Shown here: one piece after another, positions 54,105 to 63,612 of the stretch
Numbering within the stretch: the first letter of the stretch is position 1
Layout of the letters: the number at the start of each line of letters is the position of its first letter
Source: Saccharicrinis sp963677655
GTDB lineage: Bacteria > Bacteroidota > Bacteroidia > Bacteroidales > Marinilabiliaceae
DNA: 64,000 bases
NCBI GenBank assembly: GCA_963677655.1
Contig: OY782088.1
Direction: 5' to 3' (one strand)
Position numbers and translations under genes: made by a program
Notes under the pieces: generated by a model
What the model saw: only the letters and a program-made list of their open reading frames with translations
Told to the model about the DNA's origin: nothing
Databases searched by the model: none

Positions 54105-55127
54105 ATGAAAATAGCTATTCACCCGGCAAAAGCATCATTTAGTGATCGTTGGATCGACTACTGTAAGAATAATAGCATTGATTTCAAGATTGTAGATTGT
54201 TTTAAAAGTGATATACTGAATCAGCTTTCGGACTGTGATGCGTTAATGTGGCACTTTAATCATAAAGGATCTAAGGAAAGCAAATTTGCAAAGCAACTTT
54301 TATTCTCGTTAGAAGCAAGTGGAAAAAAGGTATTCCCGAATTTTAATACTGCGTGGCATTTTGATGACAAAGTAGGCCAAAAATACCTTTTTGAAGCCAT
54401 CGGTGCTCAATACGCTCCTGCAAAAGTATTTTATAATAAAAAAGAAGCGCTTGGTTGGGCAAATGACACTAATTATCCAACGGTGTTTAAACTAAGGAAT
54501 GGAGCCGGATCAGATAATGTAAAACTCATAAAAAATGAGAAACAAGCTCGTGCGATCATAAAAAAATCTTTTGGAAAAGGATTTAAACAATATGACGGTT
54601 GGGGCAATTTGAAGGAGAGAATAAGAAAGTACAGAAAAGGGAAAACGGATTTAGTAAATGTTCTAAAAGGTGTAATTAGATTATTTTACCCAACAGAATA
54701 TGCACGAGTAACAGGTAATGAGGTTGGATATGCATATTTTCAGGATTTTATTCCGGATAATTATTTTGATATTCGAGTAGTAGTGGTTGGAAATAAGGCT
54801 TTCGCTATAAAACGTATGGTTAGGGAAAACGATTTTAGGGCATCAGGAAGCGGTTTTATACTCTATGAGAAGGAGCACTTTGATGATGAAACGATTCGAA
54901 CTGCTTTTGAAGTATCGGAAAAACTGCAAGATCAATGCATGGCTTATGACTTTGTTTATAAAGAAGGCAAACCTTTGATAGTTGAAATTAGTTATGGCTT
55001 CTCAAAAGAAGGTTATGATGATTGCACAGGATACTGGGATAATGATATGACATGGCATGAAGGAAAATTTAATCCATATGGATGGATGGTTGAAAACCTA
55101 GTTAAAAGTGTCATGGAGACTAACTAA
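54105..55127 (+). CDS. ATP-grasp (RimK-like) ligase
   Basis: The 340-residue protein has an ATP-grasp fold: an N-terminal preATP-grasp region, YPTVFKLRNGAGSDNVKLI with an ATP-binding Lys near residue 128, and YAYFQDFIPDNYFDIRVVVVGNKAFAIKR. The C-terminal Asp/Glu/Asn metal ligands are in MAYDFVYKEGKPLIVEISYGF. Such enzymes form amide bonds from a carboxyl and an amine. In a polysaccharide locus this suggests amidation of a uronic acid with an amino acid, or a similar step. Its upstream neighbours are DUF362 and the NodB-like gene. Substrates are unknown. Confidence 0.85.
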   Translation: MKIAIHPAKASFSDRWIDYCKNNSIDFKIVDCFKSDILNQLSDCDALMWHFNHKGSKESKFAKQLLFSLEASGKKVFPNFNTAWHFDDKVGQKYLFEAIGAQYAPAKVFYNKKEALGWANDTNYPTVFKLRNGAGSDNVKLIKNEKQARAIIKKSFGKGFKQYDGWGNLKERIRKYRKGKTDLVNVLKGVIRLFYPTEYARVTGNEVGYAYFQDFIPDNYFDIRVVVVGNKAFAIKRMVRENDFRASGSGFILYEKEHFDDETIRTAFEVSEKLQDQCMAYDFVYKEGKPLIVEISYGFSKEGYDDCTGYWDNDMTWHEGKFNPYGWMVENLVKSVMETN

Positions 55128-55238
55128 ATACGTGAATGTTTAACAATAAAGTACTTAAAATCAGAGTAGTTATTGGAGTTTATTTAAGTCGTCTACTAAT
55201 AGATTTTAAGGTGAATTCAACCAATTAACATATTTTTC

Positions 55239-56339
55239 ATGAAACAATCAGGGCCTGGTATAAAGAAAAAAATATGCCTTGTAATACATTCCTTACAAGC
55301 AGGAGGAATGGAACGTGTCATGTCTGAATTGGCATCCAATTTTGCTGCTAAAAGTGATATAGAACTATACCTTGTACTTTATGGAAAAAAAAGAGAAATT
55401 TTTTATAGCATTCCTGATAATATTATTGTGGAGAAGCCTTCGTTCAAGTTTAACGAAGATATTCGGTTATTATCTACCATAAAAACCGTTGTTTATTTAA
55501 GAAAAACACTGAAACGAATAAATCCTGATTCCATATTAAGTTTTGGAGAATTTTGGAATAATTTTGTCCTGCTAGCGACTTTAGGCACAAAACTGCCTGT
55601 TTTTGTTTCAGATAGGAGTCAACCCGATAAGTCATTAGGAAGATTTCAAGACTTTCTTCGACGTAGGTTATACCCAACTGCAAAAGGATTAATTCTTCAG
55701 ACTGAAAAGGCAAAATCTATTTATCTTAAGAGCAATAGACATAATAATATTGAAGTTATTGGAAATCCGATTAATGAGTTTCCTATACAGAGTATAAATC
55801 GCGATAGGGAAAAAATTGTTTTGATGGTAGGACGATTAATTAAAAGTAAAAATCAAGATAAACTTATAGAGGTTTTTGCCAATGTGAATAATCCTGATTG
55901 GAAATTAATTTTGGTAGGTTATGATCATTTAAAGCAAAACAACATGGATCGCCTTAAACAATTGGCCAAAGATTTAAGTATTGACAACCGGGTAGTATTT
56001 GCAGGTAAACAGAATAATGTAGGAGAATTCTACAAGCGTGCTTCTATATTTGCATTTACTTCTAGTTCTGAGGGTTTCCCAAATGTTATTGGGGAGGCCA
56101 TGTCGGCTGGTTTACCTGTAGTTTCTTATGATTGTGTTGCAGGGCCTTCAGATTTGATACAGGATGGACAAAATGGGTTTCTTGTTCCGATATTTGACCA
56201 AGAATCCTTTGAAGAGAAACTTTCCTTACTGATGAAGAATGAAGGACTTAGACTAAACCTAGGGAGAAACGCTAAAAATAGTATTCAACGTTTCTCTAAA
56301 GAAAAAATTTGTGATGCTTTTTACGAATTTATAACGTAA
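55239..56339 (+). CDS. Glycosyltransferase family 4
   Basis: The 366-residue GT-B enzyme starts CLVIHSLQAGGMERVMSELA (nucleotide-sugar side glycine-rich motif) and has MVGRLIKSKNQDKLIEVF and the E-x7-E region SSEGFPNVIGEAMSAGLPVVSYDC. It belongs to the GalNAc/GlcNAc-transferring type of GT4, though donor specificity is not certain. It lies 111 bases after the ATP-grasp gene and 51 bases before the SDR gene. Confidence 0.9.
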   Translation: MKQSGPGIKKKICLVIHSLQAGGMERVMSELASNFAAKSDIELYLVLYGKKREIFYSIPDNIIVEKPSFKFNEDIRLLSTIKTVVYLRKTLKRINPDSILSFGEFWNNFVLLATLGTKLPVFVSDRSQPDKSLGRFQDFLRRRLYPTAKGLILQTEKAKSIYLKSNRHNNIEVIGNPINEFPIQSINRDREKIVLMVGRLIKSKNQDKLIEVFANVNNPDWKLILVGYDHLKQNNMDRLKQLAKDLSIDNRVVFAGKQNNVGEFYKRASIFAFTSSSEGFPNVIGEAMSAGLPVVSYDCVAGPSDLIQDGQNGFLVPIFDQESFEEKLSLLMKNEGLRLNLGRNAKNSIQRFSKEKICDAFYEFIT

Positions 56340-56390
56340 AATACGTCTGTTATTACAGATGGAGTTACAATTAACTAAAAAAATTAAAAT

Positions 56391-57296
56391 ATGCGAATAG
56401 TAGTAATTGGTTCCAAGGGATTTATTGGCCAACATATAGTTAATCATTTTGAAAGTAAAAATTACGACGTTTGGAAGGTAGATGTAGTAGTAGATTATGT
56501 GGATGTGAATCGCTATTTTTTGATCGATGCTTCAAATTCTGATTACAATACTGTATTTTATCATCAAAAGTTTGATTTGTGTATTAACTGTTCAGGAGCG
56601 GCAAGTGTACCGGATTCGTTAAAAAATCCAATGCGAGATTATTACCTGAATACGGTTAATGTTTTTAAAATATTATCGGCCATAAATCAGTTCCAACCTG
56701 AATGTAAATTCATAAATTTGAGTAGTGCAGCAGTATATGGGAACCCGGTTAAGTTGCCAGTAAATGAAGATAGCAATTCAAACCCTCTATCCCCTTATGG
56801 CTTTCATAAACTTCAAGCAGAACAGGTATGCGAAGAGTTTGCAAATTTTTTCGGATTACAGACATGTTCGTTAAGAATATTTTCTGTTTTTGGAGAAGGT
56901 CTTAAAAAGCAGCTGTTTTGGGATCTATATCAAAAAATAAAATCACGTAACGATTTTACTTTATTTGGAACCGGTGAAGAGTCCAGGGATTTTATTCACG
57001 TTCAGGATCTTGTAAATGCCATAGAATTAATTGCTAAAAAAGTATCATTTAAAGCCAATATTATAAACGTTGCCAACGGTAAAGAGGTCAAGATTAAAGA
57101 TGCAGTTAAAACATTCCTAAAATTATTTAATAATGGAGTCTCCTATTCCTTTACGGGAGAAAACAGAAAGGGAGATCCCTTAAATTGGAGAGCTGATATT
57201 TGCCAATTGACCGAATTAGGGTATAAGCCGACAATTGATATGACCATAGGCTTAAATCGATATTATAACTGGCTCATGAATAGTTTTGAAAATTAA
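56391..57296 (+). CDS. NAD-dependent epimerase/dehydratase (extended SDR)
   Basis: The 301-residue enzyme has the Rossmann motif VVIGSKGFIGQHI, the catalytic Ser segment NLSSAAVYGNP and the YGFHK motif (Tyr and Lys of YxxxK). Downstream blocks RIFSVFGEG, FGTGEESRDFIHVQDLVNAI and IINVANGKEVKI are classic nucleotide-sugar epimerase features. Probable substrate: a UDP-, GDP- or dTDP-sugar used in locus B. Neighbouring GT4 genes support this. It is eight bases from the next GT4 start. Confidence 0.9.
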   Translation: MRIVVIGSKGFIGQHIVNHFESKNYDVWKVDVVVDYVDVNRYFLIDASNSDYNTVFYHQKFDLCINCSGAASVPDSLKNPMRDYYLNTVNVFKILSAINQFQPECKFINLSSAAVYGNPVKLPVNEDSNSNPLSPYGFHKLQAEQVCEEFANFFGLQTCSLRIFSVFGEGLKKQLFWDLYQKIKSRNDFTLFGTGEESRDFIHVQDLVNAIELIAKKVSFKANIINVANGKEVKIKDAVKTFLKLFNNGVSYSFTGENRKGDPLNWRADICQLTELGYKPTIDMTIGLNRYYNWLMNSFEN

Positions 57297-57303
57297 AGAA
57301 GAT

Positions 57304-58455
57304 ATGGAAAACTCGTCGGAATCTAAAAAGACACGATTAGGGATTTTATTCACTTCCAATCCTTCCTGGATGGGAGGTGTAATATATATTATTAACCTAG
57401 TTAAGGTTTTAAACCAGATTGGAGAAAAAGATAAGCCAGAAATTTTTTTAATTCATACACCTGAATTAAAGAAGTACCTGAATGAATTTGAGTATTCAAA
57501 TATTAAATTTGTGGAGAGAACTTTCCCTTCTGTTGTTAAAGGTTACTTATTATCTTGGTTAAAAAGGAAAAATATGTTTATTGATGACATTATTGAGGAA
57601 TATAATCTAGATATTATTTTTCCGGCAAAAGATTATCCTGTAAAAAGTAAAACGAAAGCAAAAGTAGTGGCTTGGTTTGCTGATCTTCAGCATAAGTTTT
57701 ATCCTGAGTTTTTTAAAAGGGGAGCATTGCTTTATAGGGAATTGCAGGTAAAAAGTTTGCTACGTAACTCGGATTACTTGGTAGTTTCAAGTCAAGCAGT
57801 TAAAGATGACTTTATGAATTTATACAAAATAAGGAAAGGTTTTAATTTTCATATTTATCACTTTGTTTCCATAACAAATGGCTTTGAGGATGTGAAGTTT
57901 GAGGATTTAAAAGAAAAATATAGGCTTCCGGATAAATATTTTCTGGTATCAAACCAGTTTCATAAACATAAAAACCACAAGGTGGTGTTGTTAGCTCTGG
58001 CTAAACTTAAGTCTAAAGGTATAGTAAAGCATGTTGCAATGACCGGAAAGTTTCCGGATGCAACAGATTCCCCATACGTAGCGGAACTTCATGATATTAT
58101 AAACAGGTATGAGTTATCTGATTATATCAGCTTTCTAGGAGTACTGCCTCGTAAGGATCAATTACAATTAATGAACAACGCTCAAGCGATAATACAACCA
58201 AGTTTATTTGAGGGGTGGAGTACTGTAAATGAAGATGCAATATCTTTACAAGTACCAGTTATAGCTGCTAATTTGCCAGTTAACATTGAGCAACTTGAGG
58301 AAAGTGGAACATATTTTAATCCACATGATGCTGAGGAACTGTCTTTATTGCTTAGCAACTATGAAGCGAGGGATTTTACTAAAAAGTATTATGAGGAATA
58401 TTCCGAAAGAATCAGGAAATCGGTTAATTTGCTTAATAAAATTCTTGTCAATTAA
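57304..58455 (+). CDS. Glycosyltransferase family 4
   Basis: The 383-residue GT-B enzyme has LGILFTSNPSWMGGVIYIINLV at the start, a central VAWFADLQHKFYPEFF segment, and FLVSNQFHKHKNHKVVLLAL before the E-x7-E region PSLFEGWSTVNEDAISLQVPVIAANL. The ATG at 57304 is preferred over an overlapping in-frame TTG at 57286, since it starts after the SDR stop codon. It is one of the three consecutive GT4-type genes in this part of locus B (with the SDR between the first two). Donor unknown. Confidence 0.9.
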   Translation: MENSSESKKTRLGILFTSNPSWMGGVIYIINLVKVLNQIGEKDKPEIFLIHTPELKKYLNEFEYSNIKFVERTFPSVVKGYLLSWLKRKNMFIDDIIEEYNLDIIFPAKDYPVKSKTKAKVVAWFADLQHKFYPEFFKRGALLYRELQVKSLLRNSDYLVVSSQAVKDDFMNLYKIRKGFNFHIYHFVSITNGFEDVKFEDLKEKYRLPDKYFLVSNQFHKHKNHKVVLLALAKLKSKGIVKHVAMTGKFPDATDSPYVAELHDIINRYELSDYISFLGVLPRKDQLQLMNNAQAIIQPSLFEGWSTVNEDAISLQVPVIAANLPVNIEQLEESGTYFNPHDAEELSLLLSNYEARDFTKKYYEEYSERIRKSVNLLNKILVN

Positions 58456-58492
58456 AAGAATTGTTTGAAAATTGATATATTAATTGTTTAAA

Positions 58493-59653
58493 ATGAATAA
58501 TGTAAAGAATATAAAAAAAGTAGTTTTCATAAATCAATGGGTAAACTTCCAAACTAAAGATATTATTAACAGTTTTGTGAATAAGGTTGATGAAGCGACA
58601 CTTGTTTACGGAACTATTAGCAAAACAGGGGATTCGTTAGATACAAGTGTGAAGCTTAAAAAAATAATCACTTATAATAGGAAGAATACTTTTAGCAGGT
58701 TGGTTACATGGGTTATAGCGACAATCCAAATATTGATACTCATCAAAACTAAATATAGAAAACATTATTTGTTTATATCTACAAATCCGCCAATGAATGC
58801 TTTTTTGACATTATTTTGTAAAAATCGTTACTCAATTAATGTATTGGATATTTATCCTGAGGCTCTGAGCTTGGGAGGATTTATTTCAGAGAAATCATGG
58901 ATTTATAAGGTATGGGAGAAGCAAAATTATAAGTATTTTCAACAAGCGGATAATGTTTTTACTTTAACAGATGGAATGGCAAGAACAATATCAAAATATT
59001 GCGAACTCAAAAATATTCAGGTTGTTCATTATTGGCCGTTGGCTAATGGATCTAATGATATTCTAAGAGATAATAATGAATTCATTAAGAAACATAATCT
59101 TCAGGATTATTTTATTGTAATGTATTCCGGAAATATTGGCATGGGGCATCATGTTGCATCGTTGGTTGAAGCGGCAAATGTGTTAAAGAAACATAAGGAT
59201 ATTATATTCGTTATCGTTGGTGAGGGGTGGAATAAACCTGCTCTTGAAAAAGTAATAAACGATAATAATCTTATGAACTGTTTGTTGTTGCCTTATCAAC
59301 CGCCAGAAATGTTCAAGCACTCGATTAAAGCTGCAGATTTAGGTCTGGTATCAGTATCAAAAGAGTTAGCGCCGGTTTGTGTTCCAAGTAAAACGTATAA
59401 TCTCATTTACAATGAAATACCACTTCTGTTCATAACAGAGGGTGAATCGGAATTAAGGTCTCTGGCTAATAAATATCAAGTAGGAAAAAGTTTTGCTCCT
59501 AAAGAAGTTAATGAGATTGCCGACTACATATTGTCACTTAAGTTAGATAGTAAACTATACCTTAAGTACATTAATAACCTAAAAAAATGTGCACCAAACT
59601 TTACAGCCCAAAACGCAAAAATATATAGAGATGATGTTTTAAAGTATATGTAG
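58493..59653 (+). CDS. Glycosyltransferase family 4 (WbuB-like)
   Basis: The 386-residue protein has FLFIS-type strand LFISTNPPMNAFLTLFCK, VLDIYPEALSLGGFI, an IVMYSGNIGMGHHVASLVEAA donor-binding region and FVIVGEGWNKPALEKV. These are features of the WbuB/WcaI branch of GT4. The ATG at 58493 is preferred to a TTG nine bases upstream. It is followed by 164 non-coding bases before the FkbH-like gene, so a new transcript could start there. Confidence 0.88.
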   Translation: MNNVKNIKKVVFINQWVNFQTKDIINSFVNKVDEATLVYGTISKTGDSLDTSVKLKKIITYNRKNTFSRLVTWVIATIQILILIKTKYRKHYLFISTNPPMNAFLTLFCKNRYSINVLDIYPEALSLGGFISEKSWIYKVWEKQNYKYFQQADNVFTLTDGMARTISKYCELKNIQVVHYWPLANGSNDILRDNNEFIKKHNLQDYFIVMYSGNIGMGHHVASLVEAANVLKKHKDIIFVIVGEGWNKPALEKVINDNNLMNCLLLPYQPPEMFKHSIKAADLGLVSVSKELAPVCVPSKTYNLIYNEIPLLFITEGESELRSLANKYQVGKSFAPKEVNEIADYILSLKLDSKLYLKYINNLKKCAPNFTAQNAKIYRDDVLKYM

Positions 59654-59817
59654 TTTTTGAGGCTATTATAAAGTGATTAATACTAAATGGTCATGAAACT
59701 ATATATACCTTAAAAGGATAAAATTATAAAAGAATGAACAAGCCAAGAGAATATCTTCTTGGTTAGATAAGTGTAATGTATTGAATATCATGTGGTAATT
59801 GGGATAAATTTAGGCAT

Positions 59818-61416
59818 ATGACATATTACGTGTTTAGAAATAGTACTATTGAACCTTTATTTAAGTGTTTCGATGTAACATTTTCTGGTTATAATCAAAT
59901 ATTAGAGTTTAGCGACAAATCAGAAAGCTATATTTGGTTCTATACGCAACCAGTTAGATCAGATATACAAAATGTTTGTGAAGAAATTGAACATTTTAAA
60001 AGAGACTTAGCATATGTTTTGGACAAAGTTAAAGGAAAAAAGACTATATATGCTCTAACACTAACGGAAATATTCAATATTCGATTCGAAACGAACAAGA
60101 ATCAACTTGTGGATGCGATCTGGCAGTTTAATGAGTTTTTATACAAAAAGGCTGAAGAATATGGTAATCTAAAGGTAATTGATTTTGCTTCGTTTACTTC
60201 TAAATATGGAAATCAAGAAATAATTGACTGGAAGTATTTTTATCTTTCAATGATGTCGGTCAATCCCAAGCTGGCTAAAAATTTTGAAGAATGGTTTATT
60301 GAGCAGTTAGATGCCATTGCGTTGAAACGAAAAAAGTGTATTGTTTTGGACTTAGACAATACTTTGTGGGGAGGGGTTTTAGGAGAAGATGGCATTGAAG
60401 GTATAAAAATAGGAGGAGTTTATCCTGGGAATGCCTACGCTTCATTTCAAACCAGCTTATTAGAACTTTCAAAACAAGGAGTTGTTTTGGCCATATGCTC
60501 AAAGAATAATGAAAAAGACGTAGATGAGGTTTGGGATAATGTACCTGGTATGATTTTAAGCAAGGAAGATTTTTCAGCTTTTCGTGTAAATTGGCAGGAT
60601 AAAGCTAGTAATATTGAAGAGATAGCAAAAGAACTTAATATCGGATTAGATTCATTTGTTTTTGTAGATGATAATCCTACGGAAAGGGAACTTGTAAAAG
60701 GTCAGTTACCCATGGTTGAAGTTCCAGATTTTCCAGATCATCAATATGAACTGCAACGTTTTTTTAAGCTGTTGGTTGATAGATATTTCAGGGCCTATAG
60801 CTTAACAGCAGAAGATTTAAAGAAAACCCAACAATATAAGGACAATGCCCAAAGGTCCAAACTAAAAAAGAAATATTCCAGCTTCGATGATTATGTACAA
60901 AATCTTGAAATTGAGATTTCTATTATAAAGGTGACAGAAATTCACTTAAACCGTGCGGTTCAGATGTGCCAAAAAACTAATCAGTTCAACTTAACTACCA
61001 AGCGTTATCAAGATAGCGACATCCGAAACTTCATGGATAATGGAAGTTGGGTATATTGTATTTCTGTAAAGGATAAGTTTGGAGATAACGGGATTACAGG
61101 TCTGTTAATTTTTAATTTTAGCGAAGATAAAACAACAGTATATATTGATACCTTGTTGTTAAGTTGTAGAATATTAGGAAAAAAGATTGAAGAGCAATTT
61201 ATTATACATATGCTGAAAAAAGCATTTGATAGCGGTGCGTCAGTAATAGAGGCAAAATATATACCGTCTGCAAAAAATGAACAAGTTAAGGAGTTTTACG
61301 AACGAATTGGTTTTGAGCAGTTAAATTCTAAAATAGGCGAAGAAAAAAATTACTCTCTTAAAAAAGAGGACTTCAGATACTCACAATCTAAACTATATAA
61401 AATAGTTGAATTATGA
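59818..61416 (+). CDS. FkbH-like HAD-family protein with C-terminal GNAT-like domain
   Basis: The 532-residue protein has an N-terminal SGNH-like half (1-165), a central HAD domain with CIVLDLDNTLWGGVLGEDG (Asp178 and Asp180 as nucleophile and acid), ICSKNN and DSFVFVDDNPTERE. A C-terminal GNAT-like domain spans about residues 385-525 (NRAVQMCQKTNQFNLTTKRY; DTLLLSCRILGKKIEEQFI). FkbH-like proteins load a glyceryl group from 1,3-bisphosphoglycerate onto an acyl carrier protein in polyketide and glycan pathways. The stop overlaps the start of an ACP gene by four bases, which strongly supports that role here. Confidence 0.9.
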   Translation: MTYYVFRNSTIEPLFKCFDVTFSGYNQILEFSDKSESYIWFYTQPVRSDIQNVCEEIEHFKRDLAYVLDKVKGKKTIYALTLTEIFNIRFETNKNQLVDAIWQFNEFLYKKAEEYGNLKVIDFASFTSKYGNQEIIDWKYFYLSMMSVNPKLAKNFEEWFIEQLDAIALKRKKCIVLDLDNTLWGGVLGEDGIEGIKIGGVYPGNAYASFQTSLLELSKQGVVLAICSKNNEKDVDEVWDNVPGMILSKEDFSAFRVNWQDKASNIEEIAKELNIGLDSFVFVDDNPTERELVKGQLPMVEVPDFPDHQYELQRFFKLLVDRYFRAYSLTAEDLKKTQQYKDNAQRSKLKKKYSSFDDYVQNLEIEISIIKVTEIHLNRAVQMCQKTNQFNLTTKRYQDSDIRNFMDNGSWVYCISVKDKFGDNGITGLLIFNFSEDKTTVYIDTLLLSCRILGKKIEEQFIIHMLKKAFDSGASVIEAKYIPSAKNEQVKEFYERIGFEQLNSKIGEEKNYSLKKEDFRYSQSKLYKIVEL

Positions 61417-61634
61417 TAAAAGAAAACATAAAGGAATTAATGCGAAAAGTGTTTGAGCAGAAAGAAATAAAAGACAATGTGACTCAATTAAATAACGAAA
61501 ACTGGGATTCATTGCGTCATCTTAATTTAATAGTAGCAATTGAGGAAGAATTCGAGATTTCTTTGGAACCAGATGAAATTGAAGTAATGACTTCCTTGGC
61601 TAAAATTGTAGAAATAGTTGATTCAAAAAATTAA
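61413..61634 (+). CDS. Acyl carrier protein
   Basis: The 73-residue four-helix protein has the phosphopantetheine attachment motif WDSLRHL with Ser33, and the acidic helix VAIEEEFEISLEPDEIEVM of ACPs. It is not the fatty-acid ACP, which would have DSL in a longer consensus; this one is a dedicated carrier. The ATGA overlap with the FkbH-like gene shows translational coupling. It should carry the acyl or glyceryl unit passed to the downstream acyltransferase. Confidence 0.92.
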   Translation: MIKENIKELMRKVFEQKEIKDNVTQLNNENWDSLRHLNLIVAIEEEFEISLEPDEIEVMTSLAKIVEIVDSKN

Positions 61635-61644
61635 GGTTTTTGTT

Positions 61645-62613
61645 TTGACAATACAAGTTTTAAAAACAGGGGAATTAAGTGAAGACCAGTGGAAAGGGAT
61701 CACAGTTGGATTTAATGAAGCGTTTGAGAAGAATGTTTCAATAGATCAATTCAAGAAGTATTATGCTTCCACGATAACAGGATATTCTTATCATGCATTT
61801 GCAACTACACCAGAAGGTAAAATAGTTGGTTATAATGCCTTAATCCCAATGCCATATGGTGAACATATTTTTGGATACAGCGGGGGTACTTATATATTAA
61901 ATAATTACAGGAATGACATCACCTTATTAAAGCGATTGTTAAGTGGATTGGAAAAAGCTGGAGGTGAGGATGGTGTAGGTGCTATTTTGGCTGTACCTAA
62001 TAAAAATTCATTGACCTATTTTACAAGAATAGCTCGTTTCACTCCTCTTGATCAGTTAAATTATCATATTTTACCTATTAAACTGTCAAAGCTTGTAAAA
62101 AAGAAATATTTACGATTATTTGATATATTATCATATGTGCTTAGTATTGTGGTGGCAACTCTTAATTACTTGGTATCAATTTTTATAAATACCAAAGAAC
62201 CCAGTAAAAAGTATGAGATTGCTGACGATGAAATATTTTTTCAAAAGCGATTCTTTCAGGATCATTATAATAATGTCAGAAATAAGTCTTTTAACAGTTA
62301 TTATAGGGTTGTTCATGAAGAAGGAATTAAAACAGCTTATATCATGGAATTTAGGCAAAAAGGGATAAGGTCGTTACGAGCCTTGGCTAAAATTGTTTTT
62401 CATATTCTAATGTATGAAAAATGTGATATAATTATGTTTGTTGGCCACCTGCGAATGAAGCAGTTGCTGTTATTAAGGGTTCCTAAAAAACTAGAACCTC
62501 AAAAGTTAAACCTGGTGTTTAAAGTCAATGAAGCAGTTAATGGTCTGCATAATGAAATAATTAGTAAACCAGAAAACTGGAACTTTAGTCTGATAAATTT
62601 TGACGTTAGGTGA
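61645..62613 (+). CDS. GNAT-fold acyltransferase-like protein of the FkbH/ACP module
   Basis: The protein of about 322 residues resembles GNAT/FemAB-type transferases in its N-terminal part (KIVGYNALIPMPYGEHIFGYSGGTYIL; GVGAILAVPNKNSLTYFTRIARF). A C-terminal part (FDHYNN-type segment near QDHYNNVRNKSFNSYYRVV, and KCDIIMFVGHLRMKQL) repeats that fold. No clear membrane anchor except a hydrophobic patch near residue 165. The start is uncertain: TTG at 61645 follows the ACP stop, whereas an earlier in-frame TTG at 61618 overlaps the ACP gene. Probably it transfers the ACP-bound group to a sugar amine or hydroxyl. Confidence 0.75.
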   Translation: MTIQVLKTGELSEDQWKGITVGFNEAFEKNVSIDQFKKYYASTITGYSYHAFATTPEGKIVGYNALIPMPYGEHIFGYSGGTYILNNYRNDITLLKRLLSGLEKAGGEDGVGAILAVPNKNSLTYFTRIARFTPLDQLNYHILPIKLSKLVKKKYLRLFDILSYVLSIVVATLNYLVSIFINTKEPSKKYEIADDEIFFQKRFFQDHYNNVRNKSFNSYYRVVHEEGIKTAYIMEFRQKGIRSLRALAKIVFHILMYEKCDIIMFVGHLRMKQLLLLRVPKKLEPQKLNLVFKVNEAVNGLHNEIISKPENWNFSLINFDVR

Positions 62614-62649
62614 TCATTATAATTACTTTAATTCAAATGTGATTTAATT

Positions 62650-63558
62650 ATGATACATTCCGCCTTTTCAATTGATGTAGAAGATGGCATTAATATTATT
62701 ATGAAGGATATATTTAATGAAAATATGATACCTACTAACAGGGTGGTAAAAAATGTTAATACCATTTTAGAAATGTTAGAAGCCAGAAAGGTAAAAGCTA
62801 CATTTTTTATATTAGGAGAAGTTGCACATGCATACCCCCAGTTAGTTAAAGAGGTTTCAAAAAATGGACACGAAGTCGGTGTACATGGATACTATCATGA
62901 TCAAATATTTAAATTGACACCGGAAAAAGCCAAACAGGATCTGGATAGAGCAAAAAAGTTAATTGAAGATATATCTGGAGAACAAGTTTATGGATATAGG
63001 GCTCCGGCATTTTCTGTATGTGAGGAAACATCTTGGGTTCTGCCAATATTAGCTGAGTTAGGATATATATACGACAGTAGCATTGTACCTGCTAAAGCAA
63101 GAAGATACGGTTGGGTAGATTTTGAAAAAGATATACATCAATTAAATTTTGAAGGAGATCTATCGTTGATAGAGGTTCCAATGTCTGTATATAAATTGGT
63201 AAGTAAGGATGTTCCAATTTGCGGAGGGGGTTACCTGCGGCATCTGCCATATTTCATGACAAAAAGGGCATTTAAGTCAATTCAAAAAGAGAGACCCGTA
63301 ATTGTTTATATGCATCCCTATGAGTTAGATACAGAAAGATATCCAGACTTTTTTTATAAAGCAAAGTCTACATTAAATATTAAAAGAAGATTACCTCTTG
63401 AATTATTTCCATTAAATAAAAGAACAGTAAAAGGTAAATTGGAAAAATTATTAACAGAATTTCATTTTAAACCTATCATTGAAATAATAAATGATTACCA
63501 TGAAAAAGGAGAACTACAGGTTAATGAGATTTTAACTGAAAATTATACCACACAATAG
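62650..63558 (+). CDS. Polysaccharide deacetylase, DUF3473-like/exosortase-locus type
   Basis: The 302-residue CE4 protein has the variant metal/catalytic motif FSIDVEDGINI, ATFFILGEVAHAYPQLV, GHEVGVHGYYHDQIF (HxxxH) and YGYRAPAFSVCEETSW. The C-terminal VIVYMHPYELD region matches the DUF3473-type deacetylases found in EPS loci with ACP and FemAB-like genes. Expected action is N-deacetylation of a GlcNAc-type residue. It follows the acyltransferase gene by 36 bases. Confidence 0.88.
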   Translation: MIHSAFSIDVEDGINIIMKDIFNENMIPTNRVVKNVNTILEMLEARKVKATFFILGEVAHAYPQLVKEVSKNGHEVGVHGYYHDQIFKLTPEKAKQDLDRAKKLIEDISGEQVYGYRAPAFSVCEETSWVLPILAELGYIYDSSIVPAKARRYGWVDFEKDIHQLNFEGDLSLIEVPMSVYKLVSKDVPICGGGYLRHLPYFMTKRAFKSIQKERPVIVYMHPYELDTERYPDFFYKAKSTLNIKRRLPLELFPLNKRTVKGKLEKLLTEFHFKPIIEIINDYHEKGELQVNEILTENYTTQ

Positions 63559-63612
63559 ATTGAGGCTAATGTGGTGCCATATTTTTAAGAAGTTTAAATA
63601 AATAGTTAGAAC

